Shown piece by piece: positions 7,719-15,187 of a stretch of DNA of 41,341 nucleotides (position 1 is its first letter; each line of letters starts with the position of its first letter). Source of the stretch: a virus; IMG/VR virus record IMGVR_UViG_3300027851_000059, positions 1 through 41,341 of that record. The stretch is one strand, 5' to 3'. The position numbers were made by a program, and so were the translations under genes. The notes beneath the pieces are model-generated. The model was not told the DNA's origin, did not search any database, and worked only from the letters and a program-made list of their open reading frames with translations.

Positions 7719-8269
7719 GCCGCCTACATGCCTTTACGCCCTATGCTGCTGAAGGCCAAACCATAGCCCAAGCCATTGATGAGCAAATGCAAAGCTTAGC
7801 GGCTGACGATTGGGGTTTTATGATGGACCATGACGTGCACCTAACCACACCCGATTGGCACCCTGCTATACGGGCGTGTATTGCGCACAACCCCCATTAC
7901 GGCATACTTACCGTAATGACCAACCGCTGTGGTGAGTTGGCTCACCCTTGGCAGATGCAACCTAACGTGGATGTAAACAACCACGATATACACTACCATA
8001 GGCGCATTGGCAAGCAGCTATTGCAAGCGCATGGTACGTTGGTGGTAGATGTAACCCACATGAAGCGCAAAATGAACGGCGTGGCCATTGCTATCAAGCG
8101 TAGTGTTTGGGACGAACTGAAGCCACGCTTATTGCCCAGGGAAAGCATCTTGAGCTTTGACTTAAAGCTACACCGCTATGCCCGTGACAGTGGCCACTTG
8201 GTAGGGGTAATGCAAGGAATTTATGTATACCATTGGTACCGTGCCGATGGTGTAACCCATATAAGCTAA
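7715..8269 (+). CDS. GT-A-like glycosyltransferase 1
   Basis: I prefer the ATG at 7715 over an upstream TTG because it gives the usual ATGA overlap. The 184-residue protein looks like a compact GT2-type (GT-A fold) glycosyltransferase. WGFMMDHDVHL (33-43) carries a DxD-like motif (D38, D40) that would bind nucleotide-sugar and metal; GILTVMTNR (63-71), NGVAIAIKRSVWDEL (121-135) and the late GIYVYHWYRADG (168-179) are shared with the next gene. It appears to be a paralogue of gene 8274. Substrate unknown; the adjacent serine-tailed virion proteins are the obvious candidates. Confidence 0.7.
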   Translation: MSRLHAFTPYAAEGQTIAQAIDEQMQSLAADDWGFMMDHDVHLTTPDWHPAIRACIAHNPHYGILTVMTNRCGELAHPWQMQPNVDVNNHDIHYHRRIGKQLLQAHGTLVVDVTHMKRKMNGVAIAIKRSVWDELKPRLLPRESILSFDLKLHRYARDSGHLVGVMQGIYVYHWYRADGVTHIS

Positions 8270-8273
8270 CCAA

Positions 8274-8870
8274 ATGGAACAAAGGCCTGAGATAATTCAA
8301 TTTGTGCCATACGCTAAAGAAAACGAAGGCCTTGGTGCCGCTTATCATAATTGTATGCTCCGGTTGCATCAGCACGAGTGGGGTTTGCTGTGCGACTATG
8401 ATATGATGTTTCTTCCTTCCGACTATATGCGCCAGCTGGAAGAAGTGATTATGGCCAACCCGGAATATGATTGTTTTACGGTAATGACTAACCGTATAAG
8501 CAAGCTCAGGCCTCAAGCTATGCAGCTGGCCAAGGTGTTGCCGTTTGACAACCACAATATACCTGAGCACTATACCGAAGCACTTAAGATACAACGTGAT
8601 AAACGATTGAATGTGTTGGGTATAACCAACAAGTGCGAAGAAGGAATACCGGCTACCATGGGCGGGGTGGCCATCCTGATTAAGCGCACGGCCTGGGACA
8701 TCATCAATAGCACTACGGAGCCAGCTCCGCTCTGGACTTTTAAGAAACATCTTACCATTGATGGTAAGATACACAAGCGCTTAAAAACCCACGGCCTGAA
8801 GCTTGGACTAATGCAGGGCGTATATGTTTATCACCGTTACCGCCACGACGGTATAGTACACGTAAAATAG
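8274..8870 (+). CDS. GT-A-like glycosyltransferase 2 (paralogue)
   Basis: It starts 4 nt after the previous gene. It shares the block order of glycosyltransferase 1: WGLLCDYDMMF (36-46) with DxD residues D41 and D43, CFTVMTNRI, GGVAILIKRTAWDI and GVYVYHRYRHDG near the end. It has a longer middle. The pair probably arose by tandem duplication and diverged to add different sugars or act on different sites. Cytoplasmic, with no membrane segment. GT-A assignment rests on these motifs; sugar specificity cannot be read from the sequence. Confidence 0.7.
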   Translation: MEQRPEIIQFVPYAKENEGLGAAYHNCMLRLHQHEWGLLCDYDMMFLPSDYMRQLEEVIMANPEYDCFTVMTNRISKLRPQAMQLAKVLPFDNHNIPEHYTEALKIQRDKRLNVLGITNKCEEGIPATMGGVAILIKRTAWDIINSTTEPAPLWTFKKHLTIDGKIHKRLKTHGLKLGLMQGVYVYHRYRHDGIVHVK

Positions 8871-8875
8871 CATCG

Positions 8876-9625
8876 ATGCAAAAGCTAGACCTAGTTTACC
8901 CATTGGCAGCTGAGAGCGCCTGGGACCATAACGAGATACGCTACAGCTTGCGTAGCGCCGAAGCTTACTTCCCTATTAACCAAGTGTGGGTTATAGGCCA
9001 TAAGCCTGCATGGCTTACGGGTGTGCAGCACATACCGCATCCTGATCCGTACCCGGTTGGGCAAAACAAGGATGCGAACATGATACAGAAGATATTGCGG
9101 GTATGCTTTGAGCCTAGCCTTACTGCAGAATTTGTGCGAATGAGCGACGACCAGCTCTTTTTAACGCCTTGGATAAAAGAGGTGCAAGGCTTGCCCAGGG
9201 CACAGCACGAAGTAAATGCCAATAGCGACTTTACGAGCAAGGATTACCTGCAGCGGGTGCGCCGAACTTGGCAAGCTCTTGGTGCCCGCAAACTGGATTG
9301 CCTGAAGTATGAAGGGCACATACCTTACTTGTACGATAAGTACGAGTTTGGGCGTATTATGACCAGTTATGCCTACGGTGCCGATTACGGCCTTTGCATC
9401 AATACCCTGTATTTTAATACCCTTTACCCCAAGCCCATAGCGCCCATCGGCGTGGGTGATATCAAAGCGCAGTTTTTTGGACAGCAAAAACACTTTAGCC
9501 GGAAAGACATTTTGAGACGCATGGAGGGCAAATGGTTTATGAACTATAGCGACCCAGGACTGACACCAGAGCTTAAGCAGGTTATTGAGGAGCGGTTCCC
9601 AACGAAGAGCCGTTTTGAGAAATGA
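8876..9625 (+). CDS. Stealth-like sugar(-phosphate) transferase
   Basis: The 249-residue protein resembles the conserved region 2 of Stealth-type hexose-phosphate transferases and related glycosyltransferases: HNEIRYSLRSAEAYFP (18-33), VWVIGHKPAWL (37-47), an Asn/Asp-rich NKDANMIQKI (64-73) and FVRMSDDQLFLTPW (86-99) with an acidic pair D91/D92. Other Stealth regions are missing or diverged. It follows the two GT-A-like genes by 5 nt, so it probably contributes the first or the extending step of the same glycan. Alternative: a divergent GT-A enzyme without phosphotransfer activity. Confidence 0.6.
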   Translation: MQKLDLVYPLAAESAWDHNEIRYSLRSAEAYFPINQVWVIGHKPAWLTGVQHIPHPDPYPVGQNKDANMIQKILRVCFEPSLTAEFVRMSDDQLFLTPWIKEVQGLPRAQHEVNANSDFTSKDYLQRVRRTWQALGARKLDCLKYEGHIPYLYDKYEFGRIMTSYAYGADYGLCINTLYFNTLYPKPIAPIGVGDIKAQFFGQQKHFSRKDILRRMEGKWFMNYSDPGLTPELKQVIEERFPTKSRFEK

Positions 9626-9649
9626 CATAGTTATTGCTATCTTAGCCAT

Positions 9650-9758
9650 CGACTAAACCATTTTACAGCAGTGCAATTGCAACCGCCCTTATTGGCCGGG
9701 GCTTTACCTGTTTATCAGGCTTTTGCACTGCAAATGGTTTAGTCGCTAAAGCCCCGGC
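9650..9758. repeat. Interlocked inverted repeats (pseudoknot topology)
   Basis: CGACTAAACCATTT (9650-9663) pairs perfectly with AAATGGTTTAGTCG (9732-9745), and after a 4-nt bulge GCAGTGCAA (9668-9676) pairs with TTGCACTGC (9723-9731). Inside the loop GCCGGGGCTTTA (9695-9706) pairs with TAAAGCCCCGGC (9747-9758) outside it, and CCTG/CAGG (9707-9710/9716-9719) makes a small hairpin. The order A-B-A'-B' is that of a pseudoknot. The next ATG is at 9762, so the fold could control translation or transcription of that gene. Confidence 0.7.
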
Positions 9759-9761
9759 TCT

Positions 9762-10037
9762 ATGGCGCGCAACACAGACAACGAAAACTTAGGCTTACCC
9801 AGCGATTGGCAGGCGTTCTTTGCGCAAGCAATTGGGGTTTGGTTGGATGGTATGCGACCTGCAGCACTATACAAAGAGGGTGTTGAGCTGTTTACCACCC
9901 AAGAGGTAATAGAGGCACTGGAACCGATACTTGCAGGCATAACCACCAAAGAGGTATATGATTACTTGATTGGCGAGGGCTTTAAGCCTACCAGGGTGGG
10001 AGAAGGGATGTTTTGGTTGGGGGTGAGGATTGATTAG
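9762..10037 (+). CDS. Uncharacterised protein (91 aa) in a structured locus
   Basis: A soluble acidic protein starting MARNTDNENLGLPSDW. Residues 43-66 (ELFTTQEVIEALEPILAGITTKEV) resemble two short helices, and YDYLIGEGFKPTRVGEGMFWLG suggests a small winged or helix-turn-helix-like end, so DNA binding is possible but unproven. Its ATG lies 3 nt after the last strand of the pseudoknot-like repeat, and another structured stretch follows its stop. This isolated arrangement suggests a separately regulated accessory gene. Confidence 0.5.
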   Translation: MARNTDNENLGLPSDWQAFFAQAIGVWLDGMRPAALYKEGVELFTTQEVIEALEPILAGITTKEVYDYLIGEGFKPTRVGEGMFWLGVRID

Positions 10038-10099
10038 GGCGCCCGAGCGGGCTGATACGCAGTAGACCGGTGGGGCTACTTGCTGCAATCCACTGGCGC
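10038..10099. other. Compact structured element after gene 9762
   Basis: GCCC/GGGC make a tetraloop hairpin (10041-10052). AGTAG (10061-10065) pairs with CTACT (10076-10080), while CCGGTGG (10067-10073) pairs with CCACTGG (10090-10096, one wobble), again interlocked. GCGCC (10039-10043) can pair with GGCGC (10095-10099), an alternative to the CCACTGG pairing. No T-tract follows, so it is not a plain terminator. Confidence 0.4.
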
Positions 10100-10101
10100 G
10101 A

Positions 10102-10134
10102 TTTAATTAGTGTTTAATTAGAGTTTAATTACAG
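10102..10134 (+). repeat. Three tandem 11-bp repeats TTTAATTA(G/C)(T/A)G
   Basis: TTTAATTAGTG, TTTAATTAGAG and TTTAATTACAG follow each other without gap and end 4 nt before the ATG at 10139. The period matches about one helical turn, as in cooperative operator sites or AT-rich upstream elements. Confidence 0.7.
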
Positions 10135-10138
10135 ACTT

Positions 10139-10441
10139 ATGAGCCTAGTTGTTGTAAATACTCATCAAGATTTGATTCTTGAAAAGATTGATAAAGCCTT
10201 ATTGCTGCTTCTAGATGAACATAATGGAGTATTTAAGCGTGAAGAGCTTACCATTATTGTGCCCAAATGTGTATTAAAAGCAATGGAGATTGGGCAACCA
10301 TTAAGCGGTGTGGATAGGATAAAAGAAATTTTTGGAATCGATACAGTCTTGCAAAAAAGAAAAGATATCGTTATTAGAACCAAAAACTATATTGTGGCTA
10401 GGAAAACGATTCCTCAGCAGATAAAAAAAGCATATTCTTAA
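10139..10441 (+). CDS. AT-rich accessory protein (100 aa)
   Basis: The product starts MSLVVVNTHQDLILEKIDKA and is helical and basic toward the end (RKTIPQQIKKAYS). Base composition is visibly more AT-rich than the neighbouring structural genes, which suggests recent acquisition. It has its own upstream region with three phased repeats. No family recognised. It could be a regulator, a toxin-antitoxin component or a host-takeover protein; nothing in the sequence chooses among these. Confidence 0.5.
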   Translation: MSLVVVNTHQDLILEKIDKALLLLLDEHNGVFKREELTIIVPKCVLKAMEIGQPLSGVDRIKEIFGIDTVLQKRKDIVIRTKNYIVARKTIPQQIKKAYS

Positions 10442-10477
10442 TGTCCTTTGGTGTGCAATGTTGGTGTGGTATGTTTG
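10442..10477 (+). promoter_or_regulatory. Late promoter copy 2
   Basis: TGTCCTTTGG at 10442 and TATGTTTG at 10470-10477, then GGGT and the ATG at 10482. Spacing equals the other four copies. It decides the start of the next gene in favour of 10482 over 10458. Confidence 0.7.
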
Positions 10478-10481
10478 GGGT

Positions 10482-10730
10482 ATGAAGAACTTTAAGATAT
10501 TGCGCACGTTGTTTATGGCCCTGCTATTGGGTGCGGCCATGATGGTAAGCGGTAATGCCATTGCGCCAGAGAACCATACCGAGATATCCATTTTTGCAGA
10601 CCAAGCCCCAGTGCTTACCAATGCGCCACCAGTGGTAGTAGCGGGAAGCAAAAGCCTTGTTGCCGTTGATGCAAAAAGCTACACCCTTGTTTCTCGCCCT
10701 CTGTTGGGCATTCGTGGACAGGACTGTTAA
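10482..10730 (+). CDS. Small secreted or periplasmic protein (82 aa)
   Basis: The late promoter places the start at 10482 (MKNFKILRTL). Residues 1-26 form a signal peptide: positive n-region, hydrophobic core LFMALLLGAAMMVSG and AIA before the likely cleavage site. The mature part is short and Val/Ala-rich, and ends RGQDC with one cysteine. It has its own promoter and terminator and so forms a one-gene late unit. Possible roles are superinfection exclusion or envelope weakening during lysis; neither is shown by the sequence. Confidence 0.6.
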   Translation: MKNFKILRTLFMALLLGAAMMVSGNAIAPENHTEISIFADQAPVLTNAPPVVVAGSKSLVAVDAKSYTLVSRPLLGIRGQDC

Positions 10731-10764
10731 ACCTATATTCGGGTAATTGCCCAATCAAAAAATC

Positions 10765-10797
10765 AAAGCCCCATTGCGTAATTGCAGTGGGGCTTTT
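10765..10797 (+). terminator. Strong intrinsic terminator
   Basis: AAAGCCCCATTGC (10765-10777) pairs with GCAGTGGGGCTTT (10784-10796) with one wobble, followed by TT. It separates the single-gene unit from the next late promoter, which begins 4 nt later. Confidence 0.85.
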
Positions 10798-10800
10798 TCG

Positions 10801-10836
10801 TGTCCTTTGGAGTGCAATTGCACCTTGATACCTTAG
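10801..10836 (+). promoter_or_regulatory. Late promoter copy 3 (terminase operon)
   Basis: TGTCCTTTGG at 10801 and TACCTTAG at 10829-10836, then TGGT and the ATG at 10841. A palindrome GTGCAATTGCAC (10812-10823) lies in the spacer, similar to GTGCAATTGCA at 9671 and 14904, and may bind a regulator. Confidence 0.7.
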
Positions 10837-10840
10837 TGGT

Positions 10841-11677
10841 ATGGATAAGAAACAACTCAAAGAGATAAACGATTGGCTTAATAGCGATCGGGATTTCGAC
10901 AGCGGTGTAGCCCTTTACGACCGTTTAGGCAAAAACCGCAACCTGAAAAGAAACTTCCAGAAGTTTAATAACTACAGCGCTGAGAAGTTGCCTTACGAAA
11001 TAGCAAAACTTGCGGGCTTGCCATCAGATGGCAGATGGGCCGTAAAAGATGCTGCAGCAGCCAAGGATGCGCCCGACCCGCTGTTGGGTATTGGTAGTGG
11101 CCAAGTTGCCACCGATGCGCCCACAACCCCAGAAATAGGCGAAAATGAGCCATTGGCAGAAGAGACAACCCCGCAAGAAACCACTCCAAACGACAGCATC
11201 AAGCCTGATGTAGATGCGCCGCGGGAGGTATTGGATATTTGGAGTGCTTACCTAAAGGCATACGACATGATGCGCGATGCAAAAGGCCGTATGAAAGAGT
11301 TGCCTGAAGATGCTGAGCACGACGAGCGCCGCAATGAGCTGGCTAGTGATATAGTTAGCCACCGCGATTATATTACCGAAGCCAGGAGGTTGCTGGAGTA
11401 TTATAAAGCCAATGGCTCTTTGCCAGCCACAGAAACACCTGCAGATGAAGTAGCAGCTGTTGTTGTATTGCCTGAGGTAGCGGCGGCTACCAATGTGCCT
11501 AAGCCAGAATCGTTGCCGAAAACGTTGGATTTGACCAAAGAGGCCGATGTGGCCAAGCGCATAGCTACTTTGGGCACTTACATAAGTAAGCACGCGGATA
11601 AGCCAGTGCTTAAGGCCAAATATGAGCTGGAGCGTGATTATTTGCGGGGTATTTTGAATAAAACAATAGCCCTGTAG
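10841..11677 (+). CDS. Uncharacterised acidic phage protein (278 aa)
   Basis: Three parts are visible: an N-terminal helical domain (about 1-70, starting MDKKQLKEINDWLNSD), a Pro/Thr/Glu-rich low-complexity linker (about 75-125), and a helical C-terminal half with two regions (about 127-195 and 230-278) separated by another Pro/Ala/Val-rich linker. The C-terminal helices are charged and coiled-coil-like. It heads the operon leading to the terminase genes, and its start is fixed by the late promoter. Not recognised; a head-assembly or internal virion protein fits its position. Confidence 0.6.
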   Translation: MDKKQLKEINDWLNSDRDFDSGVALYDRLGKNRNLKRNFQKFNNYSAEKLPYEIAKLAGLPSDGRWAVKDAAAAKDAPDPLLGIGSGQVATDAPTTPEIGENEPLAEETTPQETTPNDSIKPDVDAPREVLDIWSAYLKAYDMMRDAKGRMKELPEDAEHDERRNELASDIVSHRDYITEARRLLEYYKANGSLPATETPADEVAAVVVLPEVAAATNVPKPESLPKTLDLTKEADVAKRIATLGTYISKHADKPVLKAKYELERDYLRGILNKTIAL

Positions 11678-11682
11678 CATAC

Positions 11683-12273
11683 ATGGGGCTATTGTTTGGC
11701 GATAGCGGATTGGATGGCAAGCAGCTTGGCCCATTGCCCGGCACGGGAGTTAAGATATTGCCGATTGCAAATCTTAAACCCCAAGCCTTGGCAGCCAGCG
11801 CCGAAATAAAGCAGCTTGCCACCGAGGTTATGAAACAGGCCTCACTAATTTGGTTGTCGGAAGGAAACTTCAGTTTGCACCAATTGCTAGAAAGCATATT
11901 GGATGAGACCGGCCCAGCAAATGTTTGGCTTAGCGCCTATGCCATTACGGAAGAACCGGCACGCCGAATCTTCCGTTTGCGCCAGGCAGGCACTATCATC
12001 CATCTTAGCTGTTTGCTAGACGCCCATTTGGCGAGAAACAACGCCAAGGCTTACCAGCTGCTCAGTAAGACGGCAGATAGATTGGGCACGGCCCACATCC
12101 ATGCAAAATGTTTTGTGGTGCAAAATGAGCGTTTCGAAATAACCGTAATTAGTTCGGCCAATTTCAGCCATAACCCCCGACTTGAGCTAGGCCAAAGTTT
12201 TGGCACGGGGGAAATGGCAAAATGGATGATAGATTGGATAGAAGAGCATCTAACCAAAGGATTGGCAACATGA
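11683..12273 (+). CDS. PLD-like (HxK) domain protein
   Basis: The C-terminal half has a single phospholipase D-type motif: HIHAKCFVV (H and K of HxK at about 137-141) followed by VISSANFSHNPRLELG (about 150-165), matching the Asn and Glu of the family. PLD-like proteins with one motif act as dimers and include nucleases such as Nuc and BfiI-type enzymes. The upstream part (WLSEGNFSLHQLLESIL, NVWLSAYAITEE) fits the first strands of the fold. It lies directly before the terminase genes, so DNA end processing is an attractive but unproven role. The Asp of HKD is not in the usual place. Confidence 0.6.
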   Translation: MGLLFGDSGLDGKQLGPLPGTGVKILPIANLKPQALAASAEIKQLATEVMKQASLIWLSEGNFSLHQLLESILDETGPANVWLSAYAITEEPARRIFRLRQAGTIIHLSCLLDAHLARNNAKAYQLLSKTADRLGTAHIHAKCFVVQNERFEITVISSANFSHNPRLELGQSFGTGEMAKWMIDWIEEHLTKGLAT

Positions 12274-12545
12274 ACGAAGAGGAGCTAAAAGAACTGGAGC
12301 AGTGCGGAGCGGCTTGGCTTTCGCCAGCCGATACGGCGATAGTTATGGGCCTTGATTTGCTGGAGTTTACCGAACTGATGGAAGCCAATGGACCTGAACA
12401 CCTGGCCTATATGCGAGCTAGGCTGAAAAGAACGGTTGCCTACCGAAACAGTATACTTGACCTTGCCGTTGCCGGCAGTGCGCCAGCCCAAGAGCTGGCC
12501 TTGAAGCTTTACAAGCAGCATGTAATTGACAATACAGACTTATGA
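12270..12545 (+). CDS. Small protein before terminase (91 aa)
   Basis: I chose ATG at 12270 (MNEEELKELEQCGAAW), which overlaps the PLD-like stop as ATGA; an earlier ATG at 12222 would sit deep in that gene. Residues 15-40 (AWLSPADTAIVMGLDLLEFTELME) look like a helix-turn-helix. The last part is helical (AQELALKLYKQHVID). It overlaps the small terminase gene by 4 nt. Position and possible HTH suggest a helper of DNA recognition in packaging. Confidence 0.55.
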   Translation: MNEEELKELEQCGAAWLSPADTAIVMGLDLLEFTELMEANGPEHLAYMRARLKRTVAYRNSILDLAVAGSAPAQELALKLYKQHVIDNTDL

Positions 12546-13126
12546 CCTTACCCAGTAGCAAACAACCGCTTAGAAGCCAATACCAACGCATTGAGCACTA
12601 CTACGCTACTGGCGATGAAAGCGTATTAAGCTTTGACGATGAAGAAGTTAACAAACGTTGGCTAACGGCCCACGATTTGTTGTTTAAGATAAAAAGTACC
12701 CGGCAGGTTGCCAAAATGCTAGTGGCAAGGTTCCAGATATCGCTGCGCGTTGCTTACCTCGATATCAATTGCGCCCGGGAGCTCTTCGCATTTACTACCC
12801 TTACTCGGAGGGCAGCACTGGCCAAAGTGCAACAAATGGCCGAAGAGGTTTATGAAAAAGCCTTGGTAGCTGGCGACCTTAAAACGGCCGACTCGGTGAT
12901 CGGGCGCTTAGTTAAAGCCTTCCAATTGGATAAGCCCGAAAAAGACATCCTCAACCCAGATGATTTTAGGCCCATTATATATGCCACATACGACCCCAAA
13001 GATTTGAAAGTTGGAGCTGTGAAAGGCGACTTGAGGAAGCGCACCCAAGCTTATTTGGAAAACAAAGCAAAGGCCAAAGAAGAGGATATAGACTTTGAAG
13101 AAGTAGAAAAGCCGACAGATGGTTGA
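12542..13126 (+). CDS. terS: Terminase small subunit
   Basis: The 194-aa protein lies immediately upstream of the large terminase and overlaps it by 8 nt. Residues 40-75 (RWLTAHDLLFKIKSTRQVAKMLVARFQISLRVAYLD) have the HTH-like pattern of small terminases with a following helical region (about 80-125) suited to ring assembly, and a charged, lysine-rich C-terminal tail. It would bind the packaging site on concatemeric DNA. The assignment rests on gene position plus HTH-like sequence. Confidence 0.7.
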   Translation: MTLPSSKQPLRSQYQRIEHYYATGDESVLSFDDEEVNKRWLTAHDLLFKIKSTRQVAKMLVARFQISLRVAYLDINCARELFAFTTLTRRAALAKVQQMAEEVYEKALVAGDLKTADSVIGRLVKAFQLDKPEKDILNPDDFRPIIYATYDPKDLKVGAVKGDLRKRTQAYLENKAKAKEEDIDFEEVEKPTDG

Positions 13127-14780
13127 GCCTAGAAAGATAAAACTTAACAGGCCCCAAATGTTGGCTTACTTGGTTGAGGCCAATACCAGCTATAATGTTT
13201 GGGGCAGGGGCGCGGGTAAAACAACCGGATTGATTGCGCCCAGGATAAATAAGTTGGTTCAAGAATTGCCGGGAAGCCTATCGATAATAGGAGCGGCCAC
13301 TTATGCCCAATTGCTGGAGCGTACCTTGCCACCGGTAGTGGCCGCATTGGAGAGCTGGGGTTGGGTGAGGGATGTGAACTATGTGTTTGGTAAACAACCG
13401 CCCAAGGCTTGGAATTGGCCAAAACCCAAGTTGGCACCCCTACGATGGGAGCACACGTTTACGTTTAATACCGGAACTGTTTTCCAACTGATAAGCCAAG
13501 ACAGACCGGGCAGCGCCAATGGATTGAGTGCCGTAAGCGGTATTTTTGATGAATGTAAATACCTGAACAAAAGAAAGCACGATGAAGAGATAGCGCCTAT
13601 ATTCAGGGGCGCTTTGGAGTTGTATGGAGACCACCATTTGTATGGTGGCCTGCTGTATTGTACGGATATGCCGACTATGCGGGAAGGTATGTGGATATTG
13701 GAGATGAGAGAGCAAATGGATGCCGAACTGATAGAGCTGATATTGGCCAATGTATTCGACATCCAAGAAAACCAACTAAAGCTGCCTGCCGCCAGCAAAA
13801 GCTATCAGAAAGTATTGAAGCGGGAAATAGCCGTGGCACAAAGAGAGCTGAGCCTATTGAGGCGCGGTTGTGTGTACTACAGCGAAGCCAGTGCGATGGA
13901 GAACCTAGCAGCACTGGGTAAGGACTACATAACCCGCATGAGGCGTATGTTGCCGCCTGCAGTGTTTGATACATCGATACTGAACAAAAGGCTTAGGGAT
14001 ATCTCCAGCAAATTCTATGCTGCCCTGAGCGAGAGTGAGCATACTTACCAGGCTAAGGATAACAGCTACTTGGATTCGTTGGGTTTCGACTTTCAGAAGG
14101 TAGAAGGGCAGTATGCCTTTAAGGGTTTGGGCAATAGCAAGGTTGATGCGGATGTGAACCGTATGCAGCCGTTGGATATAGCTATTGACTATGGTGGCCA
14201 CTTTAACTGTATGGCTATAGGCCAAGAGCATGGCATAGGGAATGTGAGAGAGTTCCGTTTCTTAAACGGCATGCATGTATACCCGCCATCTGGATTGGTT
14301 CACCTAGTAGATAAGTTCTGCGACTACTATGCACAACACCGCGCTAGGACTGTATACTACTACTATGACCATACGGCCACTGGCCTTAATGCTGCCAGTA
14401 AGCCATTTAAGGATGTAGTGATAGAGCAGTTCAGGAAGCGCGGCTGGGAAGTGATAGAGATGTATATGGGGCATGCGCCCTACCATGAGGATAAGCACCA
14501 GTTTTGGCACACTGCACTACTAGAGCAGAGCGATGATTTGCCTAGCTTTAGATGGAACAGGGATAACTGTGATGATATGCTAACGAGCATGCAAGATGCC
14601 GGTATCAAGCAGGGGCGCAATGGTTTCCAAAAGGATAAGGCCAGTGAGGACCCGAAGAAAGGTATATCGCAACAACACGCCACCCACTACAGCGATGCGG
14701 TTGATCAGCTGGCATGGGGCAAGTATCGTGCAGCCTATGCAGGCAAAGGCCATGACATGTTCGGTGTTGTGGTTATGTAA
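13119..14780 (+). CDS. terL: Terminase large subunit
   Basis: Packaging motor ATPase and nuclease, 553 aa. Walker A WGRGAGKTT lies at 28-36 and the Walker B GIFDE at 141-145 with the catalytic Glu145. The RNase H-like nuclease domain shows IAIDYGGHFN near residue 355 (first acidic residue), YYYDHTATG near 415 and HYSDAVDQLAWG near 525 (last acidic residues). Length and motif order are typical of complete large terminases. It ends the operon; the following 400 nt are non-coding. Confidence 0.92.
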   Translation: MVEPRKIKLNRPQMLAYLVEANTSYNVWGRGAGKTTGLIAPRINKLVQELPGSLSIIGAATYAQLLERTLPPVVAALESWGWVRDVNYVFGKQPPKAWNWPKPKLAPLRWEHTFTFNTGTVFQLISQDRPGSANGLSAVSGIFDECKYLNKRKHDEEIAPIFRGALELYGDHHLYGGLLYCTDMPTMREGMWILEMREQMDAELIELILANVFDIQENQLKLPAASKSYQKVLKREIAVAQRELSLLRRGCVYYSEASAMENLAALGKDYITRMRRMLPPAVFDTSILNKRLRDISSKFYAALSESEHTYQAKDNSYLDSLGFDFQKVEGQYAFKGLGNSKVDADVNRMQPLDIAIDYGGHFNCMAIGQEHGIGNVREFRFLNGMHVYPPSGLVHLVDKFCDYYAQHRARTVYYYYDHTATGLNAASKPFKDVVIEQFRKRGWEVIEMYMGHAPYHEDKHQFWHTALLEQSDDLPSFRWNRDNCDDMLTSMQDAGIKQGRNGFQKDKASEDPKKGISQQHATHYSDAVDQLAWGKYRAAYAGKGHDMFGVVVM

Positions 14781-15124
14781 GCAATGTACAAATGTTTTAT
14801 TGGAATAAGAATTGGCAAGAGACTGGTGTTGCTAGGTTTTTGCCAATTCTCGAGGCTACCTAATGGGGGGGGTCGTATTTAATATATCGTAATTCGTTAG
14901 GGGTGCAATTGCAGTTTTTAATAGGGCTTGTGGTGCCTGTCTGCCCGAGCGTGCAATGTTTCAAAAATGAGACCCCACGCATTTCGTTGGGGTACAGTCA
15001 TATATACATAACATACACCGCACAGATGTTGTAAATGCCGTCACATTATTTAATAATAAATCCATAACTAGTTGGATTTCAGTTTATTAAATTGCAATTT
15101 ATCCTAATTTTAGTTGCTTAAAAA
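14781..15124. other. Non-coding stretch with hairpins, after terL
   Basis: No convincing gene. AGAATTGGCAA (14808-14818) and TTGCCAATTCT (14840-14850) make a perfect 11-bp stem with a 21-nt loop. A G8 run lies at 14865-14872, GTGCAATTGCA near 14904, ACCCCA/TGGGGT at 14972-14977/14988-14993, and a perfect 14-bp palindrome TAAATTGCAATTTA at 15088-15101 just upstream of the promoter at 15125. Confidence 0.55.
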
Positions 15125-15155
15125 TTTGCGCTTACCTATTGTTTTTGTATCTTTA
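15125..15155 (+). promoter_or_regulatory. Consensus Bacteroidota housekeeping promoter
   Basis: TTTG at 15125-15128 and TATCTTTA at 15148-15155 with a 19-nt gap match the -33/-7 consensus closely. It drives gene 15188 and is unlike the five late promoters, which suggests expression by the unmodified host polymerase, perhaps also in the lysogen. Confidence 0.75.
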
Positions 15156-15159
15156 AGTA

Positions 15160-15174
15160 TTGTTAAACATCACT
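15160..15174 (+). repeat. 15-bp leader repeat, copy 1
   Basis: TTGTTAAACATCACT is found here and again at 15629-15643, in both cases 13-18 nt before a start codon (15188 and 15662). It may be a shared translation-initiation or regulatory element, or a trace of duplication. Confidence 0.65.
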
Positions 15175-15187
15175 AAATCAATTACTT

